A stretch of 35,298 nt of DNA from Nitrospirae bacterium CG2_30_53_67 (GCA_001873285.1 MNYV01000125.1:1-35298), one strand, 5' to 3'; counted from the first letter of the stretch, positions 27,361 to 35,044 are shown. A program made the numbers and translations. The notes: generated by a model not told the origin, from the letters alone.

Positions 27361-27603
27361 TCACGGCTGTCCGGAGCCCCATTCAGGATTTTTCTCCGCA
27401 AGAGTCTCCGACTTGATTCTATCGAAGATTCCAGCAAAATCCGAATGGCGCTTTTCCAGAAATGACTTCAAGGTCTCGATCTCGATCCGCAAGGTATCCA
27501 ATTCGCCGCGGTGGTCCAGTTTCAATTTATCCAATTCTTCCACAAGCACGCTAAGTTCCCTTTCCAGAAGAGAGATCCTTGTTTCAAGCTCTTTTTCTTT
27601 CAT
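27361..27603 (-). CDS. Short coiled-coil protein
   Basis: An 80-residue acidic protein, helical and heptad-rich over about residues 3-60 (LETRISLLERELSVLVEELD, then LDTLRIEIETLKSFLEKRH), ending in a short disordered tail. There is no signal or membrane segment. AAGGAGGGGGG gives a very strong ribosome-binding site, which supports it being a real gene. It lies between the FG-GAP gene and suhB in one direction. It resembles the short SlyX-like or DUF-type coiled coils, but no assignment is safe. Confidence 0.75.
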   Translation of the reverse strand: MKEKELETRISLLERELSVLVEELDKLKLDHRGELDTLRIEIETLKSFLEKRHSDFAGIFDRIKSETLAEKNPEWGSGQP

Positions 27604-27686
27604 GGCCCCCCTCCTTTCTTTTGATTAAGCGTCAAATCTTGTGGATAGAGTATACCACAGGATTCAGGAAGTTGCAGCGATCAGAA

Positions 27687-28922
27687 TCAGAACTCGTAAA
27701 TAAGGATTTTTGTCCCGCCGGCAAAAGGGCGCCATCCATCCCCAAGGATCAGGACCAGATCGTCTTTACCATTGTTATCCACATCTCCCACAGTGAGATC
27801 AAGAATCTTCCCGGATATGGGCTCCGTATCCCAGAATTCCGCCACATGACCATTGGCCAGGATCATATCTGCAACCCTGTTTCTTTTTAAAAGATGACGA
27901 ACCCCCCAGATGTCTGCCAAGGGACGATCAACAATCAGAAGGACCTCGTCCATTCCGTCCTTGTCAAAGTCACCGGAAAGAAATTTTTGAGGAATCCGGA
28001 CCCGTTTTCCCCCGGACTTCCCCTGATCATCGCCCGTATGGACCCGGAATGAAGATTGTTTGATCTCTCCAATGGAGACTCCCTTTGCTGTCTCCTTCAA
28101 ATCCGAAGAAAAGAAGCGGAGTCCTTCCGCATGGCTCAAAGTAACGTATGCGGCTCCGGCCGGATCACCGGTGAGATAACTCTCCGCATTAAAAATGTCC
28201 ACACCCTCAGGGAGCTCCATGGATTCCCCTTTTTTCACGGCGTTTCCATCCCAGAGGTAATGATACGTTTCCTTTTTCACGGAATGGAGGTCCTGCCCGG
28301 CGAGAACCGGACGGCCGTCCTCTCCGTGAAAGACCTTTAGATAAAGACCGGCATCGGCCTTATATAGCTGAAACCCGCCCTTCTCATAGGCGATGATCCC
28401 GGAGACGACCTCGTGGTCCTCTATGCCGGTAAAGAGGATCTCATCCCGGCCGTCTCCGTCAAGATCTTCGGCTGACAGCGATAAATAATGAATCCCCTTG
28501 TTCAGCTTGTTGATGGTTTCCATGGCCCTGCCTGAGTCCTCTCTTGACCAGAGCCGGGAAGAGAAGAACCCCCTTTTGCCTTCCTGGACCGAAGAAAAAA
28601 TCGGATGAAACTCTCCGTACCTCCACTGGACCATACTAAGCCGACGGCCGTCCGTGCCGATCAATTCATTCATCCCGTCCCCGTCTACGTCTCCGATGCT
28701 GGCAGACTCCAGGGAGAAATTCAGTTTTTTCTGCTTCCATATTTTTTTATAGATTTTCTTTTGAACGTAAGTAGGAATGGCTCCGATGTGCGGAGTCTCC
28801 TGCACCTCGGCGCCCTTGGATTCCGACGCAGGCGCCGCGTCTTCAGGGAATGCATTCGGGACCGGAGGCGCCATAAAAAAAAGGATGCAACTCCACAATA
28901 AAAATAAACGCAGTAATTTCAT
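27687..28922 (-). CDS. Exported FG-GAP/VCBS-repeat protein
   Basis: A 411-residue protein with a signal peptide (LLRLFLLWSCILFFMAPPVP). At least four calcium-binding FG-GAP/VCBS-type motifs are spread along it: IGDVDGDGMNELIG near residue 76, AEDLDGDGRDEILF near 150, SGDFDKDGMDEVLLI near 317 and VGDVDNNGKDDLVLI near 385. This pattern suggests a beta-propeller-like fold in the periplasm or at the surface. Its ATG overlaps the stop of the GH57 gene by ATGA, so the two are translated together. The function is unknown; a link to polysaccharide handling would be inference from this coupling. Confidence 0.88.
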   Translation of the reverse strand: MKLLRLFLLWSCILFFMAPPVPNAFPEDAAPASESKGAEVQETPHIGAIPTYVQKKIYKKIWKQKKLNFSLESASIGDVDGDGMNELIGTDGRRLSMVQWRYGEFHPIFSSVQEGKRGFFSSRLWSREDSGRAMETINKLNKGIHYLSLSAEDLDGDGRDEILFTGIEDHEVVSGIIAYEKGGFQLYKADAGLYLKVFHGEDGRPVLAGQDLHSVKKETYHYLWDGNAVKKGESMELPEGVDIFNAESYLTGDPAGAAYVTLSHAEGLRFFSSDLKETAKGVSIGEIKQSSFRVHTGDDQGKSGGKRVRIPQKFLSGDFDKDGMDEVLLIVDRPLADIWGVRHLLKRNRVADMILANGHVAEFWDTEPISGKILDLTVGDVDNNGKDDLVLILGDGWRPFAGGTKILIYEF

Positions 28923-31126
28923 CTAAGCTCCTCTATGACAGGAATCCTTTTGGACTGCAACTCTCGTTCCTCATGATCCGGAATGACACAAAACTCAAGC
29001 CGGATGAGCCGTTCGAAAACCGCGTGGGGAACCAGATGAATATCCCAGCATAAAACCAGGCAGGACCCCTGATAGATCTTTTCAAAACCCTCCTCGGAAA
29101 GGGATACGGTTTCAACCGGGAATCTCCACAAGGAGCAGGGGTGATCCAGGGAGATCTTAACCTGAATCCCTTTCCATTCATCGGTCAGGCAGACGGACTG
29201 AATCCCGTCCGTATCGCCGGCGCTTGCGAGAAAGGATGATTCCGGCTTCTCGTCATTCAGCAGATAATACCGGTCAGCGGCTGATCCGGCCAGAAGGGTC
29301 ATATTCCATTCTATGCCGAATCTCGCCATCAACTCCTGGCCGGAGAGGTTAAGAATTCGATAGCGCACCGTCAACATGGAATCCCCCGCCCGTCCATGAA
29401 CGGTCTTTGCGACCTGAACCTGCTGGGGAGGAGATGCGCCCTCGCAGGCTTGCACCCATCCGGTTCTTTCCAAGGCAACAGAGGCCTCACCAGCGGATTC
29501 TGTCTTCGTCGCGACATAAAGGCCTTGGACGAAATCGCCTCGCTCCATGTGTTTTCCTGACCGGAAGGATTCCATCCCTTCATCCGGCTTCATGAAATGG
29601 TCGACCAGGGATCTTTTTGGATACCGATCATACACAATCCGATCCGCCAGCCCTTCCTCCTTGGAAATAACCCTGTCGTGGATGGATTTTGCTCCTCCCC
29701 CCTTTTGTTCTTCCGTAGGGGCGCTTATGATATCCCGGTGGTAAAACTCGGGAACCCTCGTAAAGGTGTCCTGAAGATTAAAGGACCTGGGCTTGAAGTC
29801 CATCCCCATCAGCGTGCCTCCGAGGTGAGTGTCGAAAATAAGCGTATAACGCTCCGTGTTCATGATAGATTCGTTGATGCCGTCTTTGTCCAGATCACAA
29901 CGGATGATCTTGATCCATCCTTTCTCTCCAGGATGCATAGCCTGGTCGGCGATATATTCCGCACGGATCAGATGTTCATAGATACTGGATCTCAAATGAG
30001 GAAGATAGATCCCCCCGAACACGCCGTGCCAGTAGGCATCATTGCACTGGCCTTTCCATAACTCTTCGAGGGCTTCCGTTCTCTGCTTCCCCTTGAGCAT
30101 GTGATGGATCTTTTCGCTGATGTAGAGCATCTTCTTGTGCATCAAATTGCTCTCGGGATACTTGGAAAAAAAATTGCGCCAGAACCCCCCGCTCAAAAAG
30201 GGACGCGACATGTCTTCCAGCCCATGATCCTTGAGCTTCTGCTTCAGAACTCGGAACTCCTCTGAAGCATCGTAGATGAGGGACCATTCGCCCATCTCCA
30301 TGTAGGAGGATGTTGGAAGATAAATACGGCCCAGCGGCGGATGGGTGTCTATCACCTCGGAGAATAACTTACTCTCGATCCAGCCGCTGTTCTGCTCAAT
30401 GGCCTCAAAAAAACGATGGAGCCACCCCTCTTCGTAGACACTGTGATAGGTTCCCGGCCATGTGCCGAATTTTTCACCGTCATCCCCCATGACGGCAAGG
30501 GGCTTATCGCCGCTATCCAGAATTAACCGCAAGTAGGCCAGGGTCTCCTCCACCGGATGGAAAGGGATCAGATAACGGAGCTTCTCGCTCCCTGGAAAGA
30601 CCTTCAGGATCTTCCCTTTCTCTTCCGTGATGTAATATCCGAAGAGAGCCCTGCCCCTCAGCCCGGCCATGATAAAGTGGTGGTCATCCAGGACGATATA
30701 CTCGGCTCCGGCATTGTAAAGGGCCTCGGCCAGGTGAGGCTCCCAGACGCGCTCTGCAAGCCACATCCCCCGAGCCTCGGTATCGAAGGTTTCACGGATG
30801 AAGGAATTGAGCTTTCGTATCTGCCCCAATTTGTCGGAATCATAGAGGGTGGTCAGAATCGGCTCATAAAAGCCGCCGGACATCATCTCCACGCGGCCGG
30901 ACAACACCAGATCTCTGATCATGGAGGTGAATTCCGGATGGGTCCTTGCGAGCCACTCCAATAAAAACCCTGAATAGTGCAGGGTCACCTTGATACCTTG
31001 GTGCTCCTTCAATGCCAGCAGGAATGGGAGATAGGATTTCCGGTACGCGCTTTCGAGGACATGGGTGAAATTGCCAACCGGCTGATGGTTGTGGATGGCA
31101 AGCAAGAGAATGACTTTGTGATCCAT
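28919..31126 (-). CDS. Glycoside hydrolase family 57 alpha-amylase / 4-alpha-glucanotransferase-like
   Basis: A 735-residue cytoplasmic enzyme acting on alpha-glucans. The GH57 N-terminal barrel (about 1-290) opens with LLLAIHNHQPVGNF, carries the nucleophile Glu in MWLAERVWEP near residue 120 and the acid/base Asp in VMGDDGEKFGTW near residue 215. SSYMEMGEW follows near residue 275. The middle part matches DUF1925 and the C-terminal beta part DUF1926 (HLGGTLMGMDFKPRSFNLQD...), the architecture of the Thermococcus-type 4-alpha-glucanotransferase and amylase. The ATG at 31126 has CAGGAG upstream. No signal peptide, so it should act on storage glycogen. A promoter lies directly upstream. Confidence 0.93.
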   Translation of the reverse strand: MDHKVILLLAIHNHQPVGNFTHVLESAYRKSYLPFLLALKEHQGIKVTLHYSGFLLEWLARTHPEFTSMIRDLVLSGRVEMMSGGFYEPILTTLYDSDKLGQIRKLNSFIRETFDTEARGMWLAERVWEPHLAEALYNAGAEYIVLDDHHFIMAGLRGRALFGYYITEEKGKILKVFPGSEKLRYLIPFHPVEETLAYLRLILDSGDKPLAVMGDDGEKFGTWPGTYHSVYEEGWLHRFFEAIEQNSGWIESKLFSEVIDTHPPLGRIYLPTSSYMEMGEWSLIYDASEEFRVLKQKLKDHGLEDMSRPFLSGGFWRNFFSKYPESNLMHKKMLYISEKIHHMLKGKQRTEALEELWKGQCNDAYWHGVFGGIYLPHLRSSIYEHLIRAEYIADQAMHPGEKGWIKIIRCDLDKDGINESIMNTERYTLIFDTHLGGTLMGMDFKPRSFNLQDTFTRVPEFYHRDIISAPTEEQKGGGAKSIHDRVISKEEGLADRIVYDRYPKRSLVDHFMKPDEGMESFRSGKHMERGDFVQGLYVATKTESAGEASVALERTGWVQACEGASPPQQVQVAKTVHGRAGDSMLTVRYRILNLSGQELMARFGIEWNMTLLAGSAADRYYLLNDEKPESSFLASAGDTDGIQSVCLTDEWKGIQVKISLDHPCSLWRFPVETVSLSEEGFEKIYQGSCLVLCWDIHLVPHAVFERLIRLEFCVIPDHEERELQSKRIPVIEELR

Positions 31127-31169
31127 TCGTTTCTCCTGATCCGGCATTTTGCAGATTAAATAGAGAAGG

Positions 31170-31198
31170 ATTATAATCAATGCCGTCTTTTAAATCAA
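31170..31198 (-). promoter_or_regulatory. Promoter of the GH57 operon
   Basis: On the minus strand TTGATT (31198-31193), a 17-base spacer and a perfect TATAAT (31175-31170), about 45 bases upstream of the GH57 ATG. Confidence 0.7.
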
Positions 31199-31321
31199 CC
31201 TCAGATTCTCATTCATTTTCATCCAGTTGACGTTGAAAGATCCGTTTCATTTGATCGTGATAAATTTCTAACGGGTCTGAAGGCTGGGGTGTTCTGGTGT
31301 AATGGGATAAAAAAAGTAAGT

Positions 31322-31356
31322 GAAAAAAAATGACCGGTCATTGAGACCGGTCATTT
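31322..31356 (-). terminator. Intrinsic terminator
   Basis: A 12-bp perfect stem, AAATGACCGGTC (31328-31339) with GACCGGTCATTT (31345-31356), five-base loop. On the minus strand it is followed by a run of Ts. It ends the small transcription unit at 31351-31662 and insulates the GH57 operon. The plus strand has no T-run after it. Confidence 0.75.
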
Positions 31357-31530
31357 CAAGAAAGGAGGACAGAACTTTATTAAGCCTGTGGTAAGGAGAC
31401 TCAATAAAGGATGTCTTGTATGATTTATATATGCAAGCATGATGCCAAAAATAAAAATATTCGTATCCTGTTGATTTTTAAGAAAAATATCTTCCATGCA
31501 GTCTATCCTCACAGTGAATTTTCTGCTCAT
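31351..31530 (-). CDS. Possible 59-residue protein of an isolated transcript
   Basis: A frame starting MSRKFTVRIDCMEDIFLKNQ with the strong ribosome-binding site GAGGGGAGGAAA directly before the ATG at 31530. A hydrophobic middle (NIFIFGIMLAYI) could be one membrane helix. It has its own promoter (31635-31662) and terminator (31322-31356), and the stop codon falls in the terminator stem. No family is recognised. The transcript could instead be a small RNA. An in-frame extension back to 31662 has no start signal. Confidence 0.35.
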   Translation of the reverse strand: MSRKFTVRIDCMEDIFLKNQQDTNIFIFGIMLAYINHTRHPLLSLLTTGLIKFCPPFLK

Positions 31531-31634
31531 TTTCCTCCCCTCGGCAGACACCGCCCCTCCTTTCTCAGCATAACCTGTTGAAAAATAAACATTTAAAAGA
31601 TGCGCAAAAATGCGCCCCGGAAAGATCCTTTTTG

Positions 31635-31662
31635 AACATAGAAAAACACGATATCTTGTCAA
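31635..31662 (-). promoter_or_regulatory. Promoter of the isolated minus-strand unit
   Basis: On the minus strand TTGACA (31662-31657), a 16-base spacer and TATGTT (31640-31635). Transcription would run about 300 bases to the terminator at 31322-31356. Confidence 0.55.
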
Positions 31663-31683
31663 TGGTATATTTGAGAAATTTCA

Positions 31684-31712
31684 TTGACATACTGAAAACA
31701 GGTAGTTAGACT
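31684..31712 (+). promoter_or_regulatory. Possible promoter reading into the cassettes
   Basis: TTGACA at 31684-31689, a 17-base spacer and TAGACT at 31707-31712. It reads towards the first orphan gene at 31894. An integron cassette promoter (Pc) is one explanation; the -10 box matches the consensus at four of six positions. Confidence 0.4.
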
Positions 31713-31812
31713 TTTGTATGTGCTGGGGCACAAGGATGTCAAGACGACGATCACGAATTGGGTTGCAAGCGAGATTGTGTTGATATTTGAATGGGTTGCC
31801 GATGGCTCGTAG
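31711..31812 (+). pseudogene. Fragment of an integron-type tyrosine recombinase
   Basis: One frame reads LLYVLGHKDVKTTIT followed by NWVASE. LGHKDVKTTMIYTHV is the conserved C-terminal block of phage and integron integrases, and the HKDVKTT form is typical of integron integrases. The block that would hold the catalytic Tyr (MIYTHV) is missing, and the frame soon reaches a stop (TAG at 31810-31812). Nothing of the upstream catalytic domain remains. It is a dead remnant lying just before two cassette-like genes and on the same strand as them. Confidence 0.55.
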
Positions 31813-31893
31813 AGACGTATTTATCGGTATTAGCTGGCAACGTTATATATAGCTAAAACAGCTGTCTATAGGTTTTTATACGGATCTGTATAT

Positions 31894-32703
31894 ATGGCCA
31901 TGAATAATATCGAACAAGAAGTAATTATTCTGAAAGCAGTCAAAGAGTTAATTGACTCAATGGTAAATTTTGAGCTGATGTCTCTGGAAGGAAACGACCC
32001 AGATTCAAATATCAGTTTCAAGTCAATGACTCACCAAATGTTTTTCAATATTATTCTGGTAGATTTCTTATCTTGTACTGACAAAAAAGGCCCAATTAAA
32101 CAAACGTCCTATTTGGGTGGTTTGCGCGTAATCTCAGATAGCCCAAGCTTTGATCAAGGAGATTCGATAATAGATTTAAAAATCGCAACACAGGAGTTCA
32201 AGGATTGGCTGGAACAGGAAGTTGAGGTCGATATTTGGTTACCTTCCATTGACAAGGAAACAAAGCTGAGTGTCACCAGGTTTAACTTTTTGAAAATGAC
32301 CGGTGATATATCGAAGCATAACTATCTTAGAGCAGTAGATGTGGCCGAAGAATTGAAAAATATTTTGGCCAAGAGTGGAGTTGACGTGGGGATAGAGGAA
32401 GCTTTATTGGCATTATCTGAATTTTATGAGCGTTTCCACACCGATATTCTAGGATACCACAGTAGCACAATCGCTGAGTTTCTTAACAATATAAGATGGG
32501 GCATTTACTATTACTTGCAGCCTAAATTCAAGAAAAGCATCGTTTGGGAAAGTAGGGAACCTCCCAAATACCGTTACACATATCCAAAAGACCTAAATTC
32601 TGAATTTGCCAAGGCATGCTATTGGGAATTAATGAATGAGGTTCGAAGTGAACCATATATGCGTAAATTCAAAGTAACGAAATGGTTAAAATTGAGATAT
32701 TAG
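31894..32703 (+). CDS. Orphan protein in a cassette-like unit
   Basis: A 269-residue protein with no family I recognise. It is soluble (no signal or membrane helix), AT-rich compared with the neighbourhood, acidic in its first half and basic at its end. The most distinctive stretches are the aromatic segment FLNNIRWGIYYYLQPKF near residue 205 and ISKHNYLRAVDVAEELKNIL near 140. There is no clear ribosome-binding site before the ATG (31894; a second at 31900). An attC-like foldback follows directly after the stop, so it is probably an integron gene cassette. Confidence 0.7.
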   Translation: MAMNNIEQEVIILKAVKELIDSMVNFELMSLEGNDPDSNISFKSMTHQMFFNIILVDFLSCTDKKGPIKQTSYLGGLRVISDSPSFDQGDSIIDLKIATQEFKDWLEQEVEVDIWLPSIDKETKLSVTRFNFLKMTGDISKHNYLRAVDVAEELKNILAKSGVDVGIEEALLALSEFYERFHTDILGYHSSTIAEFLNNIRWGIYYYLQPKFKKSIVWESREPPKYRYTYPKDLNSEFAKACYWELMNEVRSEPYMRKFKVTKWLKLRY

Positions 32704-32706
32704 GGA

Positions 32707-32797
32707 CCATAACAATTGTATTCACCAGACGGCGAGAAGCGTGGCGGCGCTGACGCGGCAAGTTCATTGGCGCCGCTGGTGATGCAGATCGTTCGAC
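32707..32797 (+). repeat. attC-like recombination site 1
   Basis: A 91-bp imperfect foldback right after the stop of the first orphan gene. The left arm (32708-32733, ATAACAATTG... CACCAGACGGC) pairs with the right arm (32772-32795, GCCGCTGGTG...ATCGTTCG), leaving A32729 unpaired as in attC extrahelical bases. The simple-site core is GTTCGAC (32791-32797), not the usual GTTRRRY. The right arm is repeated exactly at 33511-33534. Confidence 0.65.
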
Positions 32798-32813
32798 AAC
32801 AGGAGACTGAGAC

Positions 32814-33521
32814 ATGCCTCTCACAAGACAGGAATATAACGACCTAATCGCACGCAACGATGCGGAAGAGATATGTTTCATGTTCGACCCCACCCAGTGC
32901 AAGGATTTCCTGCTCAAGCTCGACAACGCTGAAGCTTTGTCGAAAACGGGCAAATCGCTCCGCTTCGAGTCGCGAGTCGTCCGGACCATCGTGCATTTTC
33001 TAGAGCCCGTTTCTCTGCTGGTGGCAATCGTTGCCGGTTTCGTATGGCTCAAGTGGTGGGGATTACTCATGGCGCCAAGTGTCTGTATTTTTTGGATCAT
33101 GATTAAATCGATGTCCTCAAGTGGCAGGCAGGGCATCATCGTCCCTTTCATTACATTTTCATTAGGAGTTGTCCTTATGGTTGTGTTTCGGGAACAAGGC
33201 CCGGCATGCATCACATTCATCCTTGCCCTGTCGCTGCTTTACCTTTCAGAAAAGATGCTCTATGCCCTTCCCGTAGTGTTTTTCTCATTTCTTGTTCGCT
33301 CGAATTACGAACTCGTGAACGTGGTGTATGACAAGCCGGTTGATGATTTCAACCGTGAGATGGACATCCCCCTGATGTGGCATGTTGAAACACCGGAAGG
33401 GAAGATTCCGCAGGCAAACCCGAAACTGCCTTCCCGACTCTTCTTGACGCTGTATGGTTTCTTCAACAAGGAATGCCGAACCAAGGCATTCAGCGGACGC
33501 AATAAACCGCGCCGCTGGTGA
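32814..33521 (+). CDS. Orphan membrane protein in a cassette-like unit
   Basis: A 235-residue protein with a soluble N-terminal 60 residues and about four hydrophobic segments (SLLVAIVAGFVWL, WGLLMAPSVCIFWIMI, IIVPFITFSLGVVLMVVF, ACITFILALSLLYL plus ALPVVFFSFLV) between about 65 and 165, then a hydrophilic tail. No family is recognised. GGAG lies nine bases before the ATG. The cassette would begin at the core site 32791. The last 15 or so codons (ending AFSGRNKPRRW) run through attC-like site 2, as often seen in integron cassettes. A longer minus-strand frame covering this gene is a shadow. Confidence 0.7.
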   Translation: MPLTRQEYNDLIARNDAEEICFMFDPTQCKDFLLKLDNAEALSKTGKSLRFESRVVRTIVHFLEPVSLLVAIVAGFVWLKWWGLLMAPSVCIFWIMIKSMSSSGRQGIIVPFITFSLGVVLMVVFREQGPACITFILALSLLYLSEKMLYALPVVFFSFLVRSNYELVNVVYDKPVDDFNREMDIPLMWHVETPEGKIPQANPKLPSRLFLTLYGFFNKECRTKAFSGRNKPRRW

Positions 33522-33536
33522 TGCAGATCGTTCGTC
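33475..33536 (+). repeat. attC-like recombination site 2
   Basis: A 62-bp foldback overlapping the 3' end of the second orphan gene. The left arm runs from GCCGAAC (33475-33481) to CAGCGGACGC (33491-33500), the right arm from GCGCCGCTG (33509-33517) to GTTCGTC (33530-33536), around an AATAAACC loop. A33497 is extrahelical, matching the position of the unpaired A in site 1. The core deviates from GTTRRRY in the same way as in site 1. Confidence 0.7.
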
Positions 33537-33606
33537 GTATACCAAGGACATCAAGAGTCGTATTGCCAAACGATCCCCATCATGTTGATTTCCTCTTTGA
33601 AAAAAT

Positions 33607-33622
33607 CTTTGAAAAAATTTTA
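33607..33622 (+). repeat. Target-site duplication, left copy
   Basis: CTTTGAAAAAATTTTA, identical to 35045-35060, directly flanks the insertion sequence. A second partial copy (CTTTGAAAAAAT) sits just before it at 33595-33606, so the target was already locally repeated. Confidence 0.85.
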
Positions 33623-35044
33623 TGTAATCCCAAAATGATAATGTCCTATTTGGCCAAAGTAGAAATGTCCTATTCTGAGTTATAATGTTCTCTTTTACAA
33701 GGAGGGCATTGTGACGGAAAAGGACATGATCACCATGAGCAGAAAGGAATCGAGGAGGCTTCACATTATCCATCAGGCACTGGATGAGAAGATCACGCAG
33801 GTTGATGCGGCATCGGTTGTCGGTCTCACCGACCGTCAGATGAGGAGATTGATCAAGCGAGTTCGGGAAGAAGGCGACGGAGGCATCTGCCACAGAAGTC
33901 GCGGCAAGACGTCGAATCACCGGATTCCCAGGAAAATCAAAGACAAAGCCCTCAAGCTGTATCGGGAGCGATACAGCGACTTTGGCCCTACCTTGGCCAG
34001 CGAGAAGTTGTTGGAGAGCCATCAGATTGCGTTAAGTGATGAGACGCTTCGGCTTTGGCTCAACCAGGAGGATGTTCCTTACAGGAAGCGCAAGAAGAGG
34101 GCCCATCGACAGTGGAGAGAGAGAAAGAAGCATTTCGGGGAGATGGTCCAGATGGACGGCTCTCATCATGACTGGTTCGAAGGCCGGGGCCCGAAATGCG
34201 TGTTGATGGGATACATCGATGACGCCACGGGGAATGCGTACGGCCGGTTTTATGGCTACGAAGGGACCCTGCCTGCCATGGACAGTTTTAAGCGGTATGC
34301 CCAGTGCTACGGCATCCCCCAGATCGTCTATTTGGACAGACACTCCACGTACAAATCCACGGCCAAGCAGACCGTGGAAGAGGAGCTGACCGACAAGAAG
34401 CCCCAAAGCCAGTTTGAGCGGGCCTTAAGTGAGCTTGTAATAAAGGTCATCCATGCCCATTCCCCGCAAGCCAAAGGGAGAATTGAAAGGCTGTTTCGTA
34501 CCCTCCAGGATCGGCTGGTCAAAGAGATGCGGCTTGCCGGCATCCATACCGTGGAGCAGGCCAATGAGTTTTTAAAAAGGTGGCTGCCCGTATACAACAG
34601 AAAATTCAGGGTCACGGCCGCAGCCGAGGCTGATCTTCACCGACCCGTATTGCCTGCTCGGGAACTTGACAAGATCCTCTGTATCCAGGAAGAGCGCACC
34701 GTACGGAATGACTTTACCATAGCCCACAATGGCAAGCTCTACCAGATCGAAGAGCGGGTCAAGGCGAAAAAGGTCATGGTGGAAGAACGACTCGACGGCT
34801 CCCTGCATATCACCACCCCAAGCCAGGATCTTCGATATCGGGAAATCACCACGCTACCGGTCAAACAAGGATCAAAACCCAGGGTATCAACTCAGAGAAA
34901 AAGAGGATGGACGCCTCCCCCTGACCACCCCTGGAGACGACCTATTAAACGACAGCCAGGAACAAAGGAGCAACTACATCTGACTGGCTAAAACCGGACA
35001 TTTCTATCTTGGTAAGAATAGGACATTTCTATTTTGGCTTTACA
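33623..35044 (+). mobile_element. IS1202-group (ISNCY) insertion sequence, complete
   Basis: A 1422-bp element with 5'-TG...CA-3' ends. The left end TGTAATCCCAAAATG... and the reverse complement of the right end TGTAAAGCCAAAATA... match at 23 of the first 28 positions. Further AATGTCC(TATT) motifs lie inside each end (33665-33673 and 34994-35003), as likely transposase-binding repeats. One transposase gene fills it. Perfect 16-bp direct repeats flank it. It appears intact and possibly active. Confidence 0.9.
33711..34991 (+). CDS. IS1202-group transposase (DDE)
   Basis: A 426-residue DDE transposase. The N-terminal 100 residues hold a helix-turn-helix (ITQVDAASVVGLTDRQMRRL) and a second DNA-binding region. 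The catalytic core (about 140-290) has the first Asp in MVQMDGSHHDWFEGRGPK, the second in IVYLDRHSTY and the Glu in SPQAKGRIERLFRTLQDRLV. These blocks are characteristic of the ISNCY/IS1202 group rather than of IS481 or IS3. It starts at a GTG with AAGGAGGGC before it and stops inside the right end region. The frame is intact from end to end. Confidence 0.95.
   Translation: MTEKDMITMSRKESRRLHIIHQALDEKITQVDAASVVGLTDRQMRRLIKRVREEGDGGICHRSRGKTSNHRIPRKIKDKALKLYRERYSDFGPTLASEKLLESHQIALSDETLRLWLNQEDVPYRKRKKRAHRQWRERKKHFGEMVQMDGSHHDWFEGRGPKCVLMGYIDDATGNAYGRFYGYEGTLPAMDSFKRYAQCYGIPQIVYLDRHSTYKSTAKQTVEEELTDKKPQSQFERALSELVIKVIHAHSPQAKGRIERLFRTLQDRLVKEMRLAGIHTVEQANEFLKRWLPVYNRKFRVTAAAEADLHRPVLPARELDKILCIQEERTVRNDFTIAHNGKLYQIEERVKAKKVMVEERLDGSLHITTPSQDLRYREITTLPVKQGSKPRVSTQRKRGWTPPPDHPWRRPIKRQPGTKEQLHLTG

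Noticed and set aside
31837-31845. AACGTTATA as an integron attI or a further attC core
   Set aside because: GTTATAT does not fit GTTRRRY, and no complementary left arm was found upstream.
33285-34022. 245-codon minus-strand frame across the cassette end and the insertion sequence
   Set aside because: It crosses the left end and target duplication of the insertion sequence, so it cannot be an old gene, and it is antisense to the transposase.
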